Assembly: GCA_022885665.1 (NCBI GenBank)
Contig: JAGQDJ010000006.1
Coordinates: forward strand, 62,001 to 126,000
Origin: Triops longicaudatus
Lineage: Eukaryota; Arthropoda; Branchiopoda; Notostraca; Triopsidae
Reading direction: 5' to 3'
Length of the DNA: 64,000 nt
This document shows, in pieces, positions 13,301-25,083 of the stretch. The stretch's first letter is position 1; each line of letters starts with the position of its first letter. The notes beneath the pieces were generated by a model. It did no database searches. It was not told where the DNA came from and saw nothing but the letters and a program-made list of their open reading frames with translations. The position numbers and the translations under genes were made by a program.

Positions 13301-16300
13301 ATCCAGAAGCCTCTTTATGTAAGGAGAACAAGAGAAAAGGCCCACCTAGATGTTCACGGCTCCTCTATTGTGTTAAACTCCCCTTCACAGCACTTTTATG
13401 TCGTTTTTTTTTTTTTTTTTCAAGAGGACGAAGATGGTCAGCTTTGGCAGTGGTTAGTTGTGAGAAGTGTCTTTTTTTCTTCTTTACGCTTTTACTTCTA
13501 TGGGACTCATTTCTCCATGAACAGAAACTTCAAAGGACATAGACGCTACGGTAATGATGCGGCTTTTAGATCTGTGGGTGGCGATAAGCCCCACGGAGAA
13601 CACGACAACGTTGGCTACCATTTTACCTTCGAGAAATTGCAAAGCTCTCTGTACCCACTAATTATAATGAGAGGTTTGCGAAGAGGTTTGAAGGCATTTT
13701 AAACGAGTTGCGCTCCGCAAGTGATGTGTGACCGCAAGCCAAAAATGCACAAGCTCTTAGCTTTTAACAAGGTAACATTTCGAAAGTTTGGCGCAGATTG
13801 CCGTTGTTAGTGAGATAAACGCAACAGATTAAACGTGTTTAAGTTCGCGTGGAGTCCGCTAGTCACCTGTTGCCGGTGATTCGTCATGTTTTGCATTGTG
13901 CCACGTCGTCAGTACTTTGGTTAGCGTTATTTCACTTTTTAAAGCTGACGGCGCAAACTAAATGCCTTCAGTGAAAACTTGACTTTAAAAGTGAAACGGA
14001 TAGGAGTGTAGTACTATTTCTTGAAGCACAGAATAGCCATATAAAAATGTAACTAAAAGTGAGAAGCTTTTTCTGTCGCACACTATTTACATTTATTCCA
14101 GAAGAGCTATTTTTTAGGCCGGAAAAACGGGTCTCTAAAGTTTTTCCTTTCACGGTAGTGAAGTATTTGGAGCCGCGCACCTGCTCGTGCCACTCACCTT
14201 AGTTTTTGCGTCTTCTTTTTTGTATATTTTTGTTTCCATATCTTAAAGTCAGCATCTTTTTTAATGGGGAGGTGACAGTTCAGTGGAGCCGAGGAACCCG
14301 GTAGAGAAGCACGGAGCGTGGCGCGCTGGGAAGCATGGAATTTCATCAAAGGAAAATGTTCGATTGATGCGCCTAGAACAGGAAACGCGGTTCAATCGTT
14401 GTTAGGCTTCCACAATGCAACATTCGATATGCCGGCAGAACGTTTGACTTGTGAGGGACTTAAGGAAGTCGCATAAGTGTATACAGTCCTAAACTGCGGG
14501 ACACATACGGCTTTTTTAAGTCTTTTGTTTGAGGTCTTTTTTAAGTGTTGTGGGGTTCTTATAGCCTTGATAAGCGAAGCGGGAAAAGGTAGCTTTTGTG
14601 TGATACTCTCCCCTTTTTGGAGAGTGGCACCTGCACACGCGAGGGTCATCCGGAAACCTGTGCCGAGGCATATTATAATTCCAAACCCCCTCGAGATTGG
14701 CGGGTTGTCTTGTCTGGACTTGAAGGTTTTGCCCCGTTTACCAGCTGTTGCTTCCTAAGATGCTGAGTCCACCGCAATTGTAGGACGTTACGGCAGGAAG
14801 CACACTCATGTTTGGATTTTCTGTAATAAAAGTGTATCCTTCTAATTAAGAAGCAAAAAATGGTACTTGAAAGAAAAATATTTTAAAAAAATAGAACGTT
14901 AAGCTTAAGCAAATTAGAAGTAGGACAGTTCAAGGACTCCTGAGAAATTACAAGTGCTCCACCGAAATAATTACATTAGAACCGAACTAATTGAGTAGAA
15001 TTAATTTAATCCTGAGTAATTACGTAAAATCAAAGAGTTTTGCAATAATTAAATAATTACACAAGAGCAGAAAATACGAATATTTGATCTGTGTCTGAAT
15101 GCCAGAATTTTGGTTTCGGAATTCAGTAGAATGCAATTAAAAGCGAAGCTAAGAACGAAAACGTCATGTGAGACAGGATTTTAGGGGCTTATTTCACAAA
15201 GCGCCTTAATTGGAGTATTGGTGCAGCTTGACTTGCGTAGTCATGGGGAAGAGATTTTACGTAAGATGCGACCCGTGTCGTGCGTTTCGTTTTTCATTTC
15301 AAGGGTCCAGGGGGACGTGAATTGGCTTCGTTATCCCAGTAAACCGGTTTTGGTAGTTTGAGAGGTTGACAAGTGGAAGATTAACGAAGGAAAATGGTGG
15401 CGTAGCGACATAATTAAGGGCTGGATGTATTCTCTATAACTTCTTCGAAATGTTCAGCTTTCTAAATCTTTGACAATTATGTGTCCTTTAGCAACAAAAA
15501 CTGACCACCTTTTGGTTCGCCACGGGAGGAGCGGGCTTTTGTATCAGCCGATCGTTAGCTCTGAAGATGATGCCAATCGCCAGGTAAGATTGTTTGTTGA
15601 TTTTGTCTCCTTTTCACGAAAATTGATCAGTCATTTACAGCTATAAAGAGTGGTTTGATAAGCTCATAATACTCTTGACATCGTAAAACATTCTTGGAGG
15701 GGAAAAGAGTAAATTGGGATTATTTCCTTCTCCTTTTCGTTCCGCGCTCTGTCAACTTGGATTGTTGTAGAGATGATGGAGGATGCGTTTCCGCTTTCGT
15801 GTCTGAGAAAAACTTTTCCCCTCAACCCCTTTACACGTGTTGAAAGGGTTAGTGGGTAAAGGGGGTCTTTGTAACGTACAAATGAAGCGGAAAACGCTGT
15901 TCTTTTTTTAAACTCTGAAACTGAATATTTCTTTGGTTCTCTCTTTCCAGTGGCGGGAAGTTTATTAGCATCGGAGAGAAGATTCGACTGCCTGATGATG
16001 TTACCATGGGTTACGTGATTGGTAAGCATCCTTCCGTTTCCGTTAATAAACTTGAAATACCTGGACAAAAGAAACTAATGGTATTTTTTTCCTTTTTCGT
16101 GTGTCTTTTTCCTGCAGAACACGTGTTAGGCAAGCGACTTACCGTGGTAGAAGAATTTCATTCCCATTTGGAGCCCATGCGATTTCTGAAACCTGAAGAA
16201 CTAGCCAATCAGGTATGTAAATAGCCATTCTTTAAATTAAAGAAGCTACGTCGTGCATTGTTAACTTTGTTAGACGGTGTATGTAAAAGATTCTGGAGTT

Positions 16301-17421
16301 TTTGCCTAGAAAGGAGGTGACTGACATTAATGTGGCATAGCCGAGCAGCAAAACTTGTAGGAGAATGCCCGAATCGTTAAGGAGAGATTGAATGCATCGT
16401 TAGCTGTGGCTAGGAGCCATGGAAACGTGTCTTTACAGAATTATTAAAGTATCCGAAACCCACAAGTGTAGCTATTTGGCTCCGGGTACTTTACATGGGC
16501 ACTCTGTCGTTATCGGTTGCACACCACAGAAAGCGAAGTATTCCTCGAACAGAAAAGGCTTTTGTTGTGGTCGCGAGGTTTGAGTTAATGACCCAAACGA
16601 TGCCGGACCGATAGTAAACATTAGCGTCCAAGAAAACAACCTCCCCCAAGATTCTGTGATTAATCCCTGGATGAACCACGCGAAAGAAAAAGCCTGTACT
16701 TTTGTCAGTTGAAGAGATGATGGATGGAGAAAAGACGACCTTTATTTCTGCCCGAACCGCATGTACACCTACATCTTTTGATGCTCCGAATATGACAAGA
16801 AAACGGGAAAATGGGAGCTCCTTGTAGAACTCCGGGCGAGAGATGAGGAAAATTGTGGGGCTGGAGGGGGAATTTGAAAATTTGAAAGGAAAGTTAGCCG
16901 AGCCAAGTTGGCCCTTGCACGATTTTAATTAACATAGGCGACTGTAATGAGACATTGAAAGCAGCCTCCGCCAGCAATTCAATCTTCTTCGCCCAAGCAG
17001 GGGGTCGGGCACTTTTTCTATCTACTTGAGCTATTAGGATAGAAGATCCCCTCTAGTATTTTCGCTCCTCTTGTTTTATCATTTTTTGTGGAGATAGACT
17101 CCAGATGTAGCGCAATCTGCGTGTCGCTTTCGGTGGTGAAAATTGCACTAGTACTTGAAGAACGAGCTAGTTACACTTTTTTATTCTCCGTTTTTTTTTT
17201 TCTTCTGTTTAGGTTTCCTTTAGCTACTCCAAATATGGGCAAGAAATGAATGTAGTCCGCGTAGAGGGATTCGACGAACGGTTGGATACTACAAGGTAAG
17301 TTGCAACTCAAAAGTGAATACAAAGAATTGTTTGGATAATTCTTTCATTTCTTCATTTTCTTATAGGTTTCTGTCATTACATTGTCTCCTCTTCCCGAAC
17401 TTCAGTTTTTGTCCTCGGTAG
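4373..17421 (+). CDS. fng: Fringe, O-fucosylpeptide beta-1,3-N-acetylglucosaminyltransferase
   Basis: Golgi glycosyltransferase that adds GlcNAc to O-fucose on Notch EGF repeats and so tunes ligand choice. Nine exons (4373-4813, 9472-9563, 10534-10593, 12891-13038, 15492-15583, 15951-16021, 16118-16212, 17213-17295, 17367-17421) give 378 residues, the size of vertebrate Lunatic fringe. Residues about 17-35 form a type II signal anchor. The family start LDDLFISVKTT follows a variable stem. The catalytic Asp triad is in HFDDDNY (about 204-206), and FWFATGGAGFCIS, RLPDDVTMGYVI and the last two Cys (HCLLF, FCPR) are conserved. I chose ATG 4373 because the frame upstream has no ATG. Introns 1, 3, 4 and 7 are 4.7, 2.3, 2.5 and 1.0 kb, in contrast to about 60 bp in neighbouring genes. 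Confidence 0.95.
6427..6468. repeat. Perfect 13-bp inverted repeat with 16-nt loop
   Basis: AGTTGGGGCTTGC at 6427-6439 is the exact reverse complement of 6456-6468. The loop is 6440-6455. The hairpin sits inside fringe intron 1. The stem is too short for a typical pre-miRNA, and its function is unknown. Confidence 0.7.
9100..9131. repeat. Poly-T tract followed by poly-A tract
   Basis: About 23 T followed by 9 A inside fringe intron 1. The tract is a simple-sequence feature. It could be a decayed retroposon tail, but no element body is recognisable beside it. Confidence 0.7.
10594..12890 (+). other. Fringe intron 3 (2.3 kb)
   Basis: No supportable gene. The sequence is AT-rich, especially 11880-12500, and I see no repeat unit or conserved motif. 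Confidence 0.5.
13039..15491 (+). other. Fringe intron 4 (2.5 kb)
   Basis: No supportable gene. A 166-codon open frame at 13202-13702 includes a poly-T-encoded Phe run and matches no family, so I read it as chance. The region has patches of higher GC (about 13540-13760 and 14270-14760). Confidence 0.5.
16213..17212 (+). other. Fringe intron 7 (1.0 kb)
   Basis: No gene or repeat seen. The intron ends in a strong polypyrimidine tract and TTTAG acceptor directly before exon 8. Confidence 0.5.
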
Positions 17422-18660
17422 CCGCGCAGTCGGATGCATATTATTGTAGAGGAGTCGAGGATCCCTTTCTTCTAGTAGCTTTGCAGTTTTTTAGCCAAGA
17501 AAGAAAAGGAGCTCGGCTGTTCTGATTTCGCTGTGATAACGTTACGAAGCAGAATTTTAGCAAGAAGACAATGAGGACAGTTTCTCAGTTGCCAAAGCCT
17601 TAACATTTTGTATATGCCAATAGAATTTTCTCCCTTTTTTCCTTTTTTTGTTATGTTTTCTGTGAATAGCCTGGTCTTCCAACAAAAGTTTTTTTTTTAT
17701 TTTTTTATTTTATTGTGCTCGCAAAGCCATGTTGTATGTGCCATTGTCGAAATAGTTTGTTCTAACGCTAATCAACAAGGTCCGAATGTATATTTTGTAC
17801 AGCGGGGAGGTGTTTATAATTTCTAGCTTTGAACAGAAGGCTAGAATAACAGATTTTAGCATATTACAGACGTAACTCGAAAAGAACGCGTGTGTCGTCT
17901 TCAATTTTTTTTTTTTTTATAAAACGTATTGCATGAGAAAACTGGAAAGTGTTACTACATTGTCCAACATTCCCTTTAAAGTAAGTGATGGACGTGGCCA
18001 GTAGGCTATTCCTACGATGGTTTTGATTTTATCTGATATTATTTTTTATTAGAAAAGTAAAAAAGGGCGGGCAAATTGTTTTTAGAATGGCCGTACTGTG
18101 TTCAGCGCCAAGGCAAAAACTGTTGTGTATAATAGGCGGAGTTCATCGTCCTGCCGTATTATCTTACGTCTGGAAGCTTTAAGGCTTTCTCGCTCGGTAA
18201 ACACAACAGGTGGAGGTTGTATTGTGCCAAATATTTGCTCTCCAGGTAAGAAAGCCATGTCGTTTTTGACAGAGTTAAAAGGGCTTGGTAACGATTATCA
18301 AGATACCCGGGTGCCCTTATTTGCATAAATAAGCGGGCGTGGTTCTTTTTTATATCAGTCATGCCATCACAATTACCTTCGAAAATACAGGTGGCTTGTT
18401 CGTTGTGTCTAAAAGGGCTTATACCTGGTTGATTGCGTCCGCATTTTTCTACCTGGCGTATTCGCTCACCTGGGGGTAAGCCCTTTTATTCGTCCTGTAT
18501 CTTACGAAGTACTCTTTTAGGTCCATCTCGGCTTTAGCTGCGGTTAGTCACTCGAGCATTGATTATGATGGTGTCACTTTGTAGCGGACTGAGATTTTTT
18601 ATTGGACTAAATTTGACTTTTTTTACGGTATATGCCAAGGTTAATTACAGGATAAATAAA
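17422..18660. other. Fringe 3' flank and phosphoserine phosphatase 5' flank
   Basis: T-rich sequence that probably includes the fringe 3' UTR. From about 18100 it is likely promoter or 5' UTR of the next gene. No independent gene is visible. Confidence 0.45.
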
Positions 18661-19535
18661 ATGGAGACCAAGGAGCAAATTGTTTCGATTTGGCAGTCAG
18701 CCGATGCCGTGTGCTTCGATGTCGACTCCACCGTGTGTACCGGGGAGGGATTGGACGATTTGGCCGAGTTTTGTGGGAAAGGAGAGCAAGTAAAACAAAT
18801 GTAAAGCTGAAAAAAAAATGAGACGGGTTGGTAAATAATGACGCTTAATTAGACAGGACTACGCAAGCAATGGGCGGGTCGATGGAATTTCGTGAAGCTT
18901 TGAGATTGCGTTTGGAAATCCTCCGCCCATGTCGCGATCAAGTGCGGGAGTTTTTGAGGCAGAGCCCACCACAACTTACGCCCGGTGTAAGGTACAATGA
19001 TTTAATTTTACAGGCGCTTTATGAAAAGAACGTTATTGTAATTGACCCTTGCACTGAAACTAGTGAGCTGTTTATGGCTTTGAAGAAGAAAGGAGTCACG
19101 CCTTATTTAGTGTCGGGCGGTTTTGATTGTATTATCGAGCCAGTGGCCCATCAACTCGGAATTCCTTTGGATCACGTCTTCGCCAACAAACTTCTTTTCG
19201 CAGCGGATGGTAAACGAGAATTTCAGAAACTGGGTGTTGGGCGCCCTTTAATGGAAGTTTTTCATTCGGTTGCAGGTTTGTATCAAGGTTTCGATGAAAC
19301 ACAACCGACATCCAGGTCGGGAGGGAAACGTGCTGTGATAGACTTACTCAAGAATGCCCCTTATGGTCATAAGCGCATTGTTATGATTGGGGATGGCGCC
19401 ACGGATTTAGAAGCCTGTCCTCCTGCTGATGCATTTATTGGCTTCGGAGGTAATATTATCCGCGAAAGTGTTCGACAGAAAAGTGGCTGGTTTGTTACCG
19501 AATTCCAGTCGTTAATTACTGCCCTAGAACCGTGA
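18661..19535 (+). CDS. PSPH: Phosphoserine phosphatase
   Basis: Last step of L-serine synthesis: O-phosphoserine to serine, by a cytosolic HAD-family hydrolase. Four exons (18661-18800, 18857-18991, 19064-19209, 19276-19535) give 226 residues, within one of the human enzyme. HAD motif I is CFDVDSTVC, with the nucleophile Asp and the acid/base Asp two residues on. Motif II is LVSGGF; motif III/IV is MIGDGATDLEACPPADAFIGFGG. GFDETQPT is also typical. Introns 2 (72 bp) and 3 (66 bp) are stop-free and multiples of three, so an unspliced reading stays open and would add 24 and 22 residues inside conserved blocks. A polyadenylation signal AATAAA lies at 19633-19638. Two in-frame upstream ATGs (18565, 18568) could add a hydrophobic N-terminus, but an acceptor-like TTACAG just before ATG 18661 favours this start. 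Confidence 0.95.
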
Positions 19536-21121
19536 AAGTGCGCTCTCAAGTTTACTTTGGCCTTGCAACACAGTGCAAACATTTTATAAATTCCAATATT
19601 TTCACAAAAGCACCATGTTTTTATTAAGATTTAATAAACAGGTATATACCTTACCTCTCTTCTATAAAACAGCCGAAGAAAACGGTACATAAGAAATCCG
19701 ACATTGGTTTTCTTTGAAACAGACGAACTTAGCTCTGTATTTTGTTGCCTAAATTCTTGCAAACGGTAGCATTCTAATAGAAATTGAGCAATCAGAGATG
19801 AATTTGGTTTCGGCGTACGTAAATGGCGACAAGTTAGAAGTATGCTACACGAATGACAAAAGCGCTGTCATTTAGAAAAAAAATAAAAGCGAAAATTATT
19901 GAGTCTAGGTGTGCTAGAATGTTCTCGAAGAATTTTTAGATCTATCAGGAAGTAATAGGTAAGATAAATAACGACGCATGATGTCACGCGTTTTGATTGT
20001 GGAAATTGTCCTTTGCATTGTCACCTTTCCTTAAAAACCTCCTGTGGTGTTGGGTTGGTTCCAGCTTTATCGCCACATACCAAGTACTGCATGAAAACTC
20101 GCAGGGAGGGCGACAGGGTAGATTATTTATAAGATAAAGAATAACAACTTATTGTTCGGGTTTACTTTTTACGGTTTTTGTATCGTAGTGGAATGGTACT
20201 CTATTCCGAACCTCGAAGATACGCTGTATCCTTGTATGTGGCATAGCAAGAACATGTAACTTACGATGTAAAAGGCAGGGAACACGTAATGTCTGAATTC
20301 TAATATCTGATGTACAGTCAACTCCAAAATTTATTCCCAGGTTTTGGCCCCATTTACGCAAAAGGAAAGTAGTAAAAAATTATCTGTTGCTTCTTGAGGT
20401 CCAGTTTTGATTTACTTGATTTATTATCAAAATTGCAATTCCCAAAAAAGGCTTAATTTTTTTTTTGCTGTGTGCAGCTTTATATAGTATTTTTTCCTAA
20501 AATATATTGCCAATGTGCACAAGATGTTATAAAATTCAGGACTTCAATACCGAATGTGTCAGATGCCTCGTGAGATGGTTGTGAAGCTTATGTTAGTATT
20601 AGTGTCTATAATAAAATTCAATTCATAGGAACGAACTTGCAAAAAGAAGAATTGACTATTTAGAAAAATTGTTTCTTCTTAACTCCAGCTCTCGCAAGTT
20701 AGTGATATAAGCACAAATGGGTTTTGGTCTACTCTTACTGTGTTAAATTTGTATTATCGTTCGTCCTCTTTTCGTGGGAAACAAATTCGAGAAATCAAAT
20801 TCACTTTGACTTGAATTTGATTTGAATTGAAATAGTCCGAAATGAAATTAAATGACTGTCCATTTTTCCCAAATAGAACTGAATCTATTTATATTCTTGC
20901 AATTTCAAAAAGGAAAAAGAGTTGAATAGAACTTTATCTCTTTTTCTTTCACTGAACATGTGCGTAAGTATTTGGGGTTCTTGATAAGCCACATGCTATC
21001 TAAAAACTAATTGAATACTATTTATAATTTGCCCAGATATCGCTTTTATAAGCAAGAGACAGACAACATTAGGTTGCCATTGTGGAAATACGCAGTTTCT
21101 TTGGAAGCTAGCATAAGAACC
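19536..21121. other. Intergenic
   Basis: AT-rich spacer of 1.6 kb that holds the phosphatase 3' UTR and, near its end, the 5' region of the methyltransferase-like gene. No RNA gene, repeat or coding exon is recognisable. Confidence 0.5.
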
Positions 21122-22077
21122 ATGCTAAGATTAACTTCAAAAGAAATTAAAGGGGCGTGCGTGCTTTTGGTTGTAGTGGTTATCGTTGTCACGTTTGCTT
21201 TTCAGTTTGAAGGTTCACAGATTTCGAATTTCAAATTTCGAATTTAGCGCCGCTTGAACATTCCCAATCATTTTCGAGTATTGCACCGTCGCACACAACT
21301 TGTAACGGGAGGGAACGTCAGGAGCCAAACTTAACAGAGACTTCTGCGCCGTGGAACATGTCAAGGGAACCACAATCTATACCCGATTTCTATCGCTATA
21401 TCCGTTGGACGGATCCAAAAGCGTGCGAGATATCAACTGAGATTGGCGGTAAGATAATTACCGTCAACGGATTTACTGGTAGAGACGGACAGAAGAAACT
21501 TTGTTTAGATAAACGGATAGCCCCGGATCCCCGTTCTTGTTTGGTATACTCTTTCGGAATCAACAATGACTGGTCGTTTGACGATACCATGGCGCAATAC
21601 GGTTGTGACGTATTCGCCTTTGATCCCAGCATGCATCAGGAAGATCACAAGCGATCCAATAAAATTTCATTTATGAAAATTGGATTGGGAACGAAAAATA
21701 TAGACAAGGATATACGTGGGTGGAAATTTCGCACCTTTAGTACCCTGAAAAGCCAATTAGGACACACAAACCGAGTTATCGATATACTGAAAATTGATAT
21801 CGAAAGAAACGAATGGGCAGTTCTGCCGCAAATCGTAAAAGAGGGTGGCCTACAAAAAGTGAAACAACTAGCGGTGGAAATTCATATGGGTGCTCATAGT
21901 TCTGTACGGACATATATCGACAGGTACTGGAATGTCTTGAGAAGCGTGGAACTTGAAGGGTTTGTTAAATTTTCTGCTGAACAGAATCCTTTTTTGAGAA
22001 GAACAATTCCTGGCTTGGACAAAGTGGATTCTTCATTTTACGAACTTGTGTGGCTTAATAACAAATATATTAAGTAA
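21122..22077 (+). CDS. Membrane-anchored methyltransferase-like protein (METTL24-like), frame discontinuity near 21215-21246
   Basis: The main reading frame (ATG 21358 to TAA 22077, 239 residues) looks like the SAM-methyltransferase-like family that includes METTL24. It starts with a Cys/Asp-rich luminal part and has SCLVYSFGINNDWSFDD, then GCDVFAFDPSM, then DILKIDIERNEWAVL (acidic loop after a core strand) and AVEIHMG. Upstream, from ATG 21122, another frame encodes a clear type II anchor (GACVLLVVVVIVVTFAF). The main frame stays open back to about 21213 without an ATG, so the anchor and catalytic parts probably belong together but are out of frame by one base. A 35-bp GT...AG segment (21212-21246) would restore the frame, but it is shorter than any intron here. 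An indel in the repeated ATTTCGAATTT motif is equally possible. AATAAA at 22174-22179 follows. The substrate is unknown. Confidence 0.72.
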
Positions 22078-23207
22078 AACCTCGTCCTAGTTGAAAAACA
22101 TCTACTAATATGTTCTCCTTCTCTCTTCTAAAACTTACAAATTTCGGTCGCAAAAGGTACATCTCTGGAGATGAATAAAACTATTTTATGACTTAAATAC
22201 TCCTTCGTTTTCTTTCATTCAATCTGCCTATTAATTTATGTCTAAGTTTTAATGCAATGAAAGTGGCATGAATAGGCATTGTTCAATGTCATTGAAGTGT
22301 CGTAAAGGTTAATTAAGTTAAATTACTTTTTTTGGTACAACTGATAAATTTACGCATGTGTGCCGCCGGGATTCGGGTTATGTATAAGGTTCGGGTCATG
22401 TCTACAAGCCTCTGCAACACGATCGTGAACAGATGTGTAATTCTTTATGCCAATAATGATCCGTTTCCTGTTGTACCTATTACATAGCTATCCGCATTCC
22501 TTTGTGGTCGTGCAAGAACCTCTTATCAGTACACGGCTTAACCAGTTACCGTTTATGACCACTCACTCTTACGTTTAAAAAGTGATGCTATATTAGTGGA
22601 AAACTGCACTATATTTCAGTACAGTAAGAGTTATGAAAAATATGAATAACTTATTTGTAGCAAAAAAATATATATATATATATACTGAAGATATTATAAA
22701 CTTCCGAATTCAAAATACACTTACATAATTAAACCTCTTTTGTATTCTAAAACCATTATTTTGTTAAGGTTTCTGGATTATCCGGTTTTCCGGCTTTCCT
22801 GTACGGATAAGTGGGAGTCTTCTGCACGAAAAATGACGAATGGGCAGCAGCAGGCAGCCTGCTTCTATAAACAAACAGCTTTAGTGCAAAGGAGGTCACT
22901 TTATTAGCTAAAAGCCAGTATCTGAAGTTGTACAAAGTTCTTTTTCCTCTGCTTTCCCAATCCACGTTTACAAAGTTGGCGAAAGGAATGGATAACCCGG
23001 AGAGGTAGAAACGAAATTGCTGAAAGCGAAATGCGAACGAACCAGAGTAAGTTGTACTGTCAAACAGACGAATCAAAACACAAAAAAAGGGGGAAGGAAG
23101 ACTAAAACGGGACTAATTGGGCAAGGTTTGAGACATACGGTGTGGATAAATAATCAAAGTCGTATTTCTTTTTTATTTTTCGCTGACACATGCCAGATAT
23201 CCATAAC
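22078..23207. other. Intergenic with (TA)n microsatellite
   Basis: Spacer of 1.1 kb between the converging methyltransferase-like and septin genes. It contains a short A-run followed by an alternating TA tract at about 22665-22684. No coding content was recognised. Confidence 0.55.
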
Positions 23208-25083
23208 TCATTTCTTCTTATTTTTGCCCAACGTAAGCGTGTGGTGCCCTCCAAGCGTGCCTGTGCTTTGCGTTAAAAACTGTTGGCGTCTCTTCTGCAA
23301 CTCGGCAGTATCCTCTTCCAGCGTCCTTCTGGCTTCTTCCAATCGCTTCTTCTCTTCTGCGTGCTCTTTTTTCAACCGATCGAACTTGGCGTGCAGCTAA
23401 AACAAGAAAACCATATAAGTATAACGAACTAAACGAAACATCTAAGGGAATTTGAAATTCAAATTAAGTTGTGTACTTCTTTTTCTGCGTCTTTCAGCTC
23501 GGCTTCCTTCTCCTTAACACGAGTCACAAACTGCTGACGCATAGCATCTTCTTTTTGTTGTAATTCCTGACGCAAAGCTTGGCGCTTCTGCTCGTAAGTC
23601 TGTTGGAAGCTGCAAGGCTTGTTTTCCGAGTCCACGTCGCTGAAACCCATTTGCTCCAGACGGCCGCGACGGTAAAGCTCGTAATGCTTCATGTGCGTTA
23701 CCTCTCGCATATCTTCCATATTTGTGCGAATTAACATTTCACGCAATTTCACAAAATCGCAATGAGCTTCGTTTTCCACTAAGCAATTCAGAACAATACA
23801 TCGTTAGAGAAATTATCCACGGTGTACAAAGAATTGTCTACAAAATTACCCTGAACCGTTCCCCATGGGTACTGACGAGCACGAACCATTTTGTTACCAA
23901 CGCGAACAAAATCCGTACTTCCGCACACCGCAAAGGGAATCAAAGAATTCATGGCCGTATTCACCTCTGAGACGGTTTCGTCGTCAACTGGGAATTGGTA
24001 AATCTGAACCCCATTCGTCACCAACTCCGACATAATTTTAGCCTAAATTATAACATTTTGTCAATTCGATTAATTGGAATTGCCAAGATTTCTATCCATT
24101 ACAATAACTACTTTTTCATTTACATTCGTTACTAATTCGTTATTAGCAAGTTGTTCAGAAGAATACAGTATAACGTACAATGTAGCGTGCAATGTAACAC
24201 GATTTAATGTAAAGTGTTGGGACTTAAAACACGTCGTATGAAATTACCTTAAAGCGCTGTAATTCGGCCTTGGAAACCGTGTCGGCCTTCGCAATGATGG
24301 GAATAATGTTGACTTTCGTGTCAAGTTTCTTCATACATACCAAATCAATTGATTTCAACCTATCTCGACGGAAAAATAAGCAAGAACTTTTGTAGCATGA
24401 TTCGTTCAATTTACCCATGGCCAGTAGGGCAGATAAAGTATAAGCAGGCGTGTATGCGAGTATCATGGAACGTTGCCAACTGACGTTTAATCTTGAGTTC
24501 TTCTTGTAAATAGCCTTCAAATTGGGCGTCAATGTAATCCACGATAGGTTTAAAAGAATCTTCCTTGTTGACTTGGTCCCCGTAGCCAATGGAATCAACA
24601 ATCGTCAACTTAAACCATTAAAATATTGAGTATTAATTTTAATATTTCAGGAAAAAAACGATTCTTACTTTTAGTTTGACACTACTTTCTTGTAATTCAT
24701 AAGTATGAGCCTTCAGTTTAACATTGGAGAGGGTATGAGGACTAGGAGTTGACTCAAAGTTGGTGTTGAACAATGAATCCATTAAGGTGGATTTACCCAA
24801 TCCAGTCTCACCTACACAAGCACCGAGCATCGTCCATAAGAGAATTTTCACTAATTACTTAACTTACCTATGCACAGAATATTGAAGTTGAACCCCGATT
24901 GAATAGATTTGGAGACCAATTGGTCTGGCAGTGTATCAAATCCAACGTGTCCCGAAAGTTTGAGATTTCGAGACTTGACGCTTAAGTCTTCCATCTGGTA
25001 AACATAAGACATGTTCAAGTCAACCATTCTCATTGAAGACTAATTAAGCTCCTTACCTTTGTCCCCACCGTAGCTGCGGCCAT
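23208..25083 (-). CDS. Septin, SEPT6/8/11 group
   Basis: GTP-binding cytoskeletal protein that polymerises in hetero-oligomeric filaments at the cell cortex, cleavage furrow and ciliary base. Eight exons (25083-25057, 25039-24868, 24811-24669, 24608-24415, 24359-24248, 24042-23850, 23778-23477, 23396-23208) give 443 residues. The polybasic/α0 part and LSGHVGFDTLPDQL precede the P-loop GETGLGKST (about 67-75). The G3 region is TIVDSIGYGDQ and G4 is AKADT. The septin unique element follows (RQYPWGTVQVENEAHCDF, with MREVTHMKHYELYR). The C-terminal 110 residues form a charged coiled coil with heptads, typical of the SEPT6/8/11/14 group and of Drosophila Sep2. Exon 1 codes only 9 residues. The ATG faces IFT122 across 364 bp. 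Confidence 0.95.

Noticed and set aside
13202..13702. 166-codon frame in fringe intron 4
   Set aside because: Low-complexity Phe run from poly-T, no homology and no splice context.
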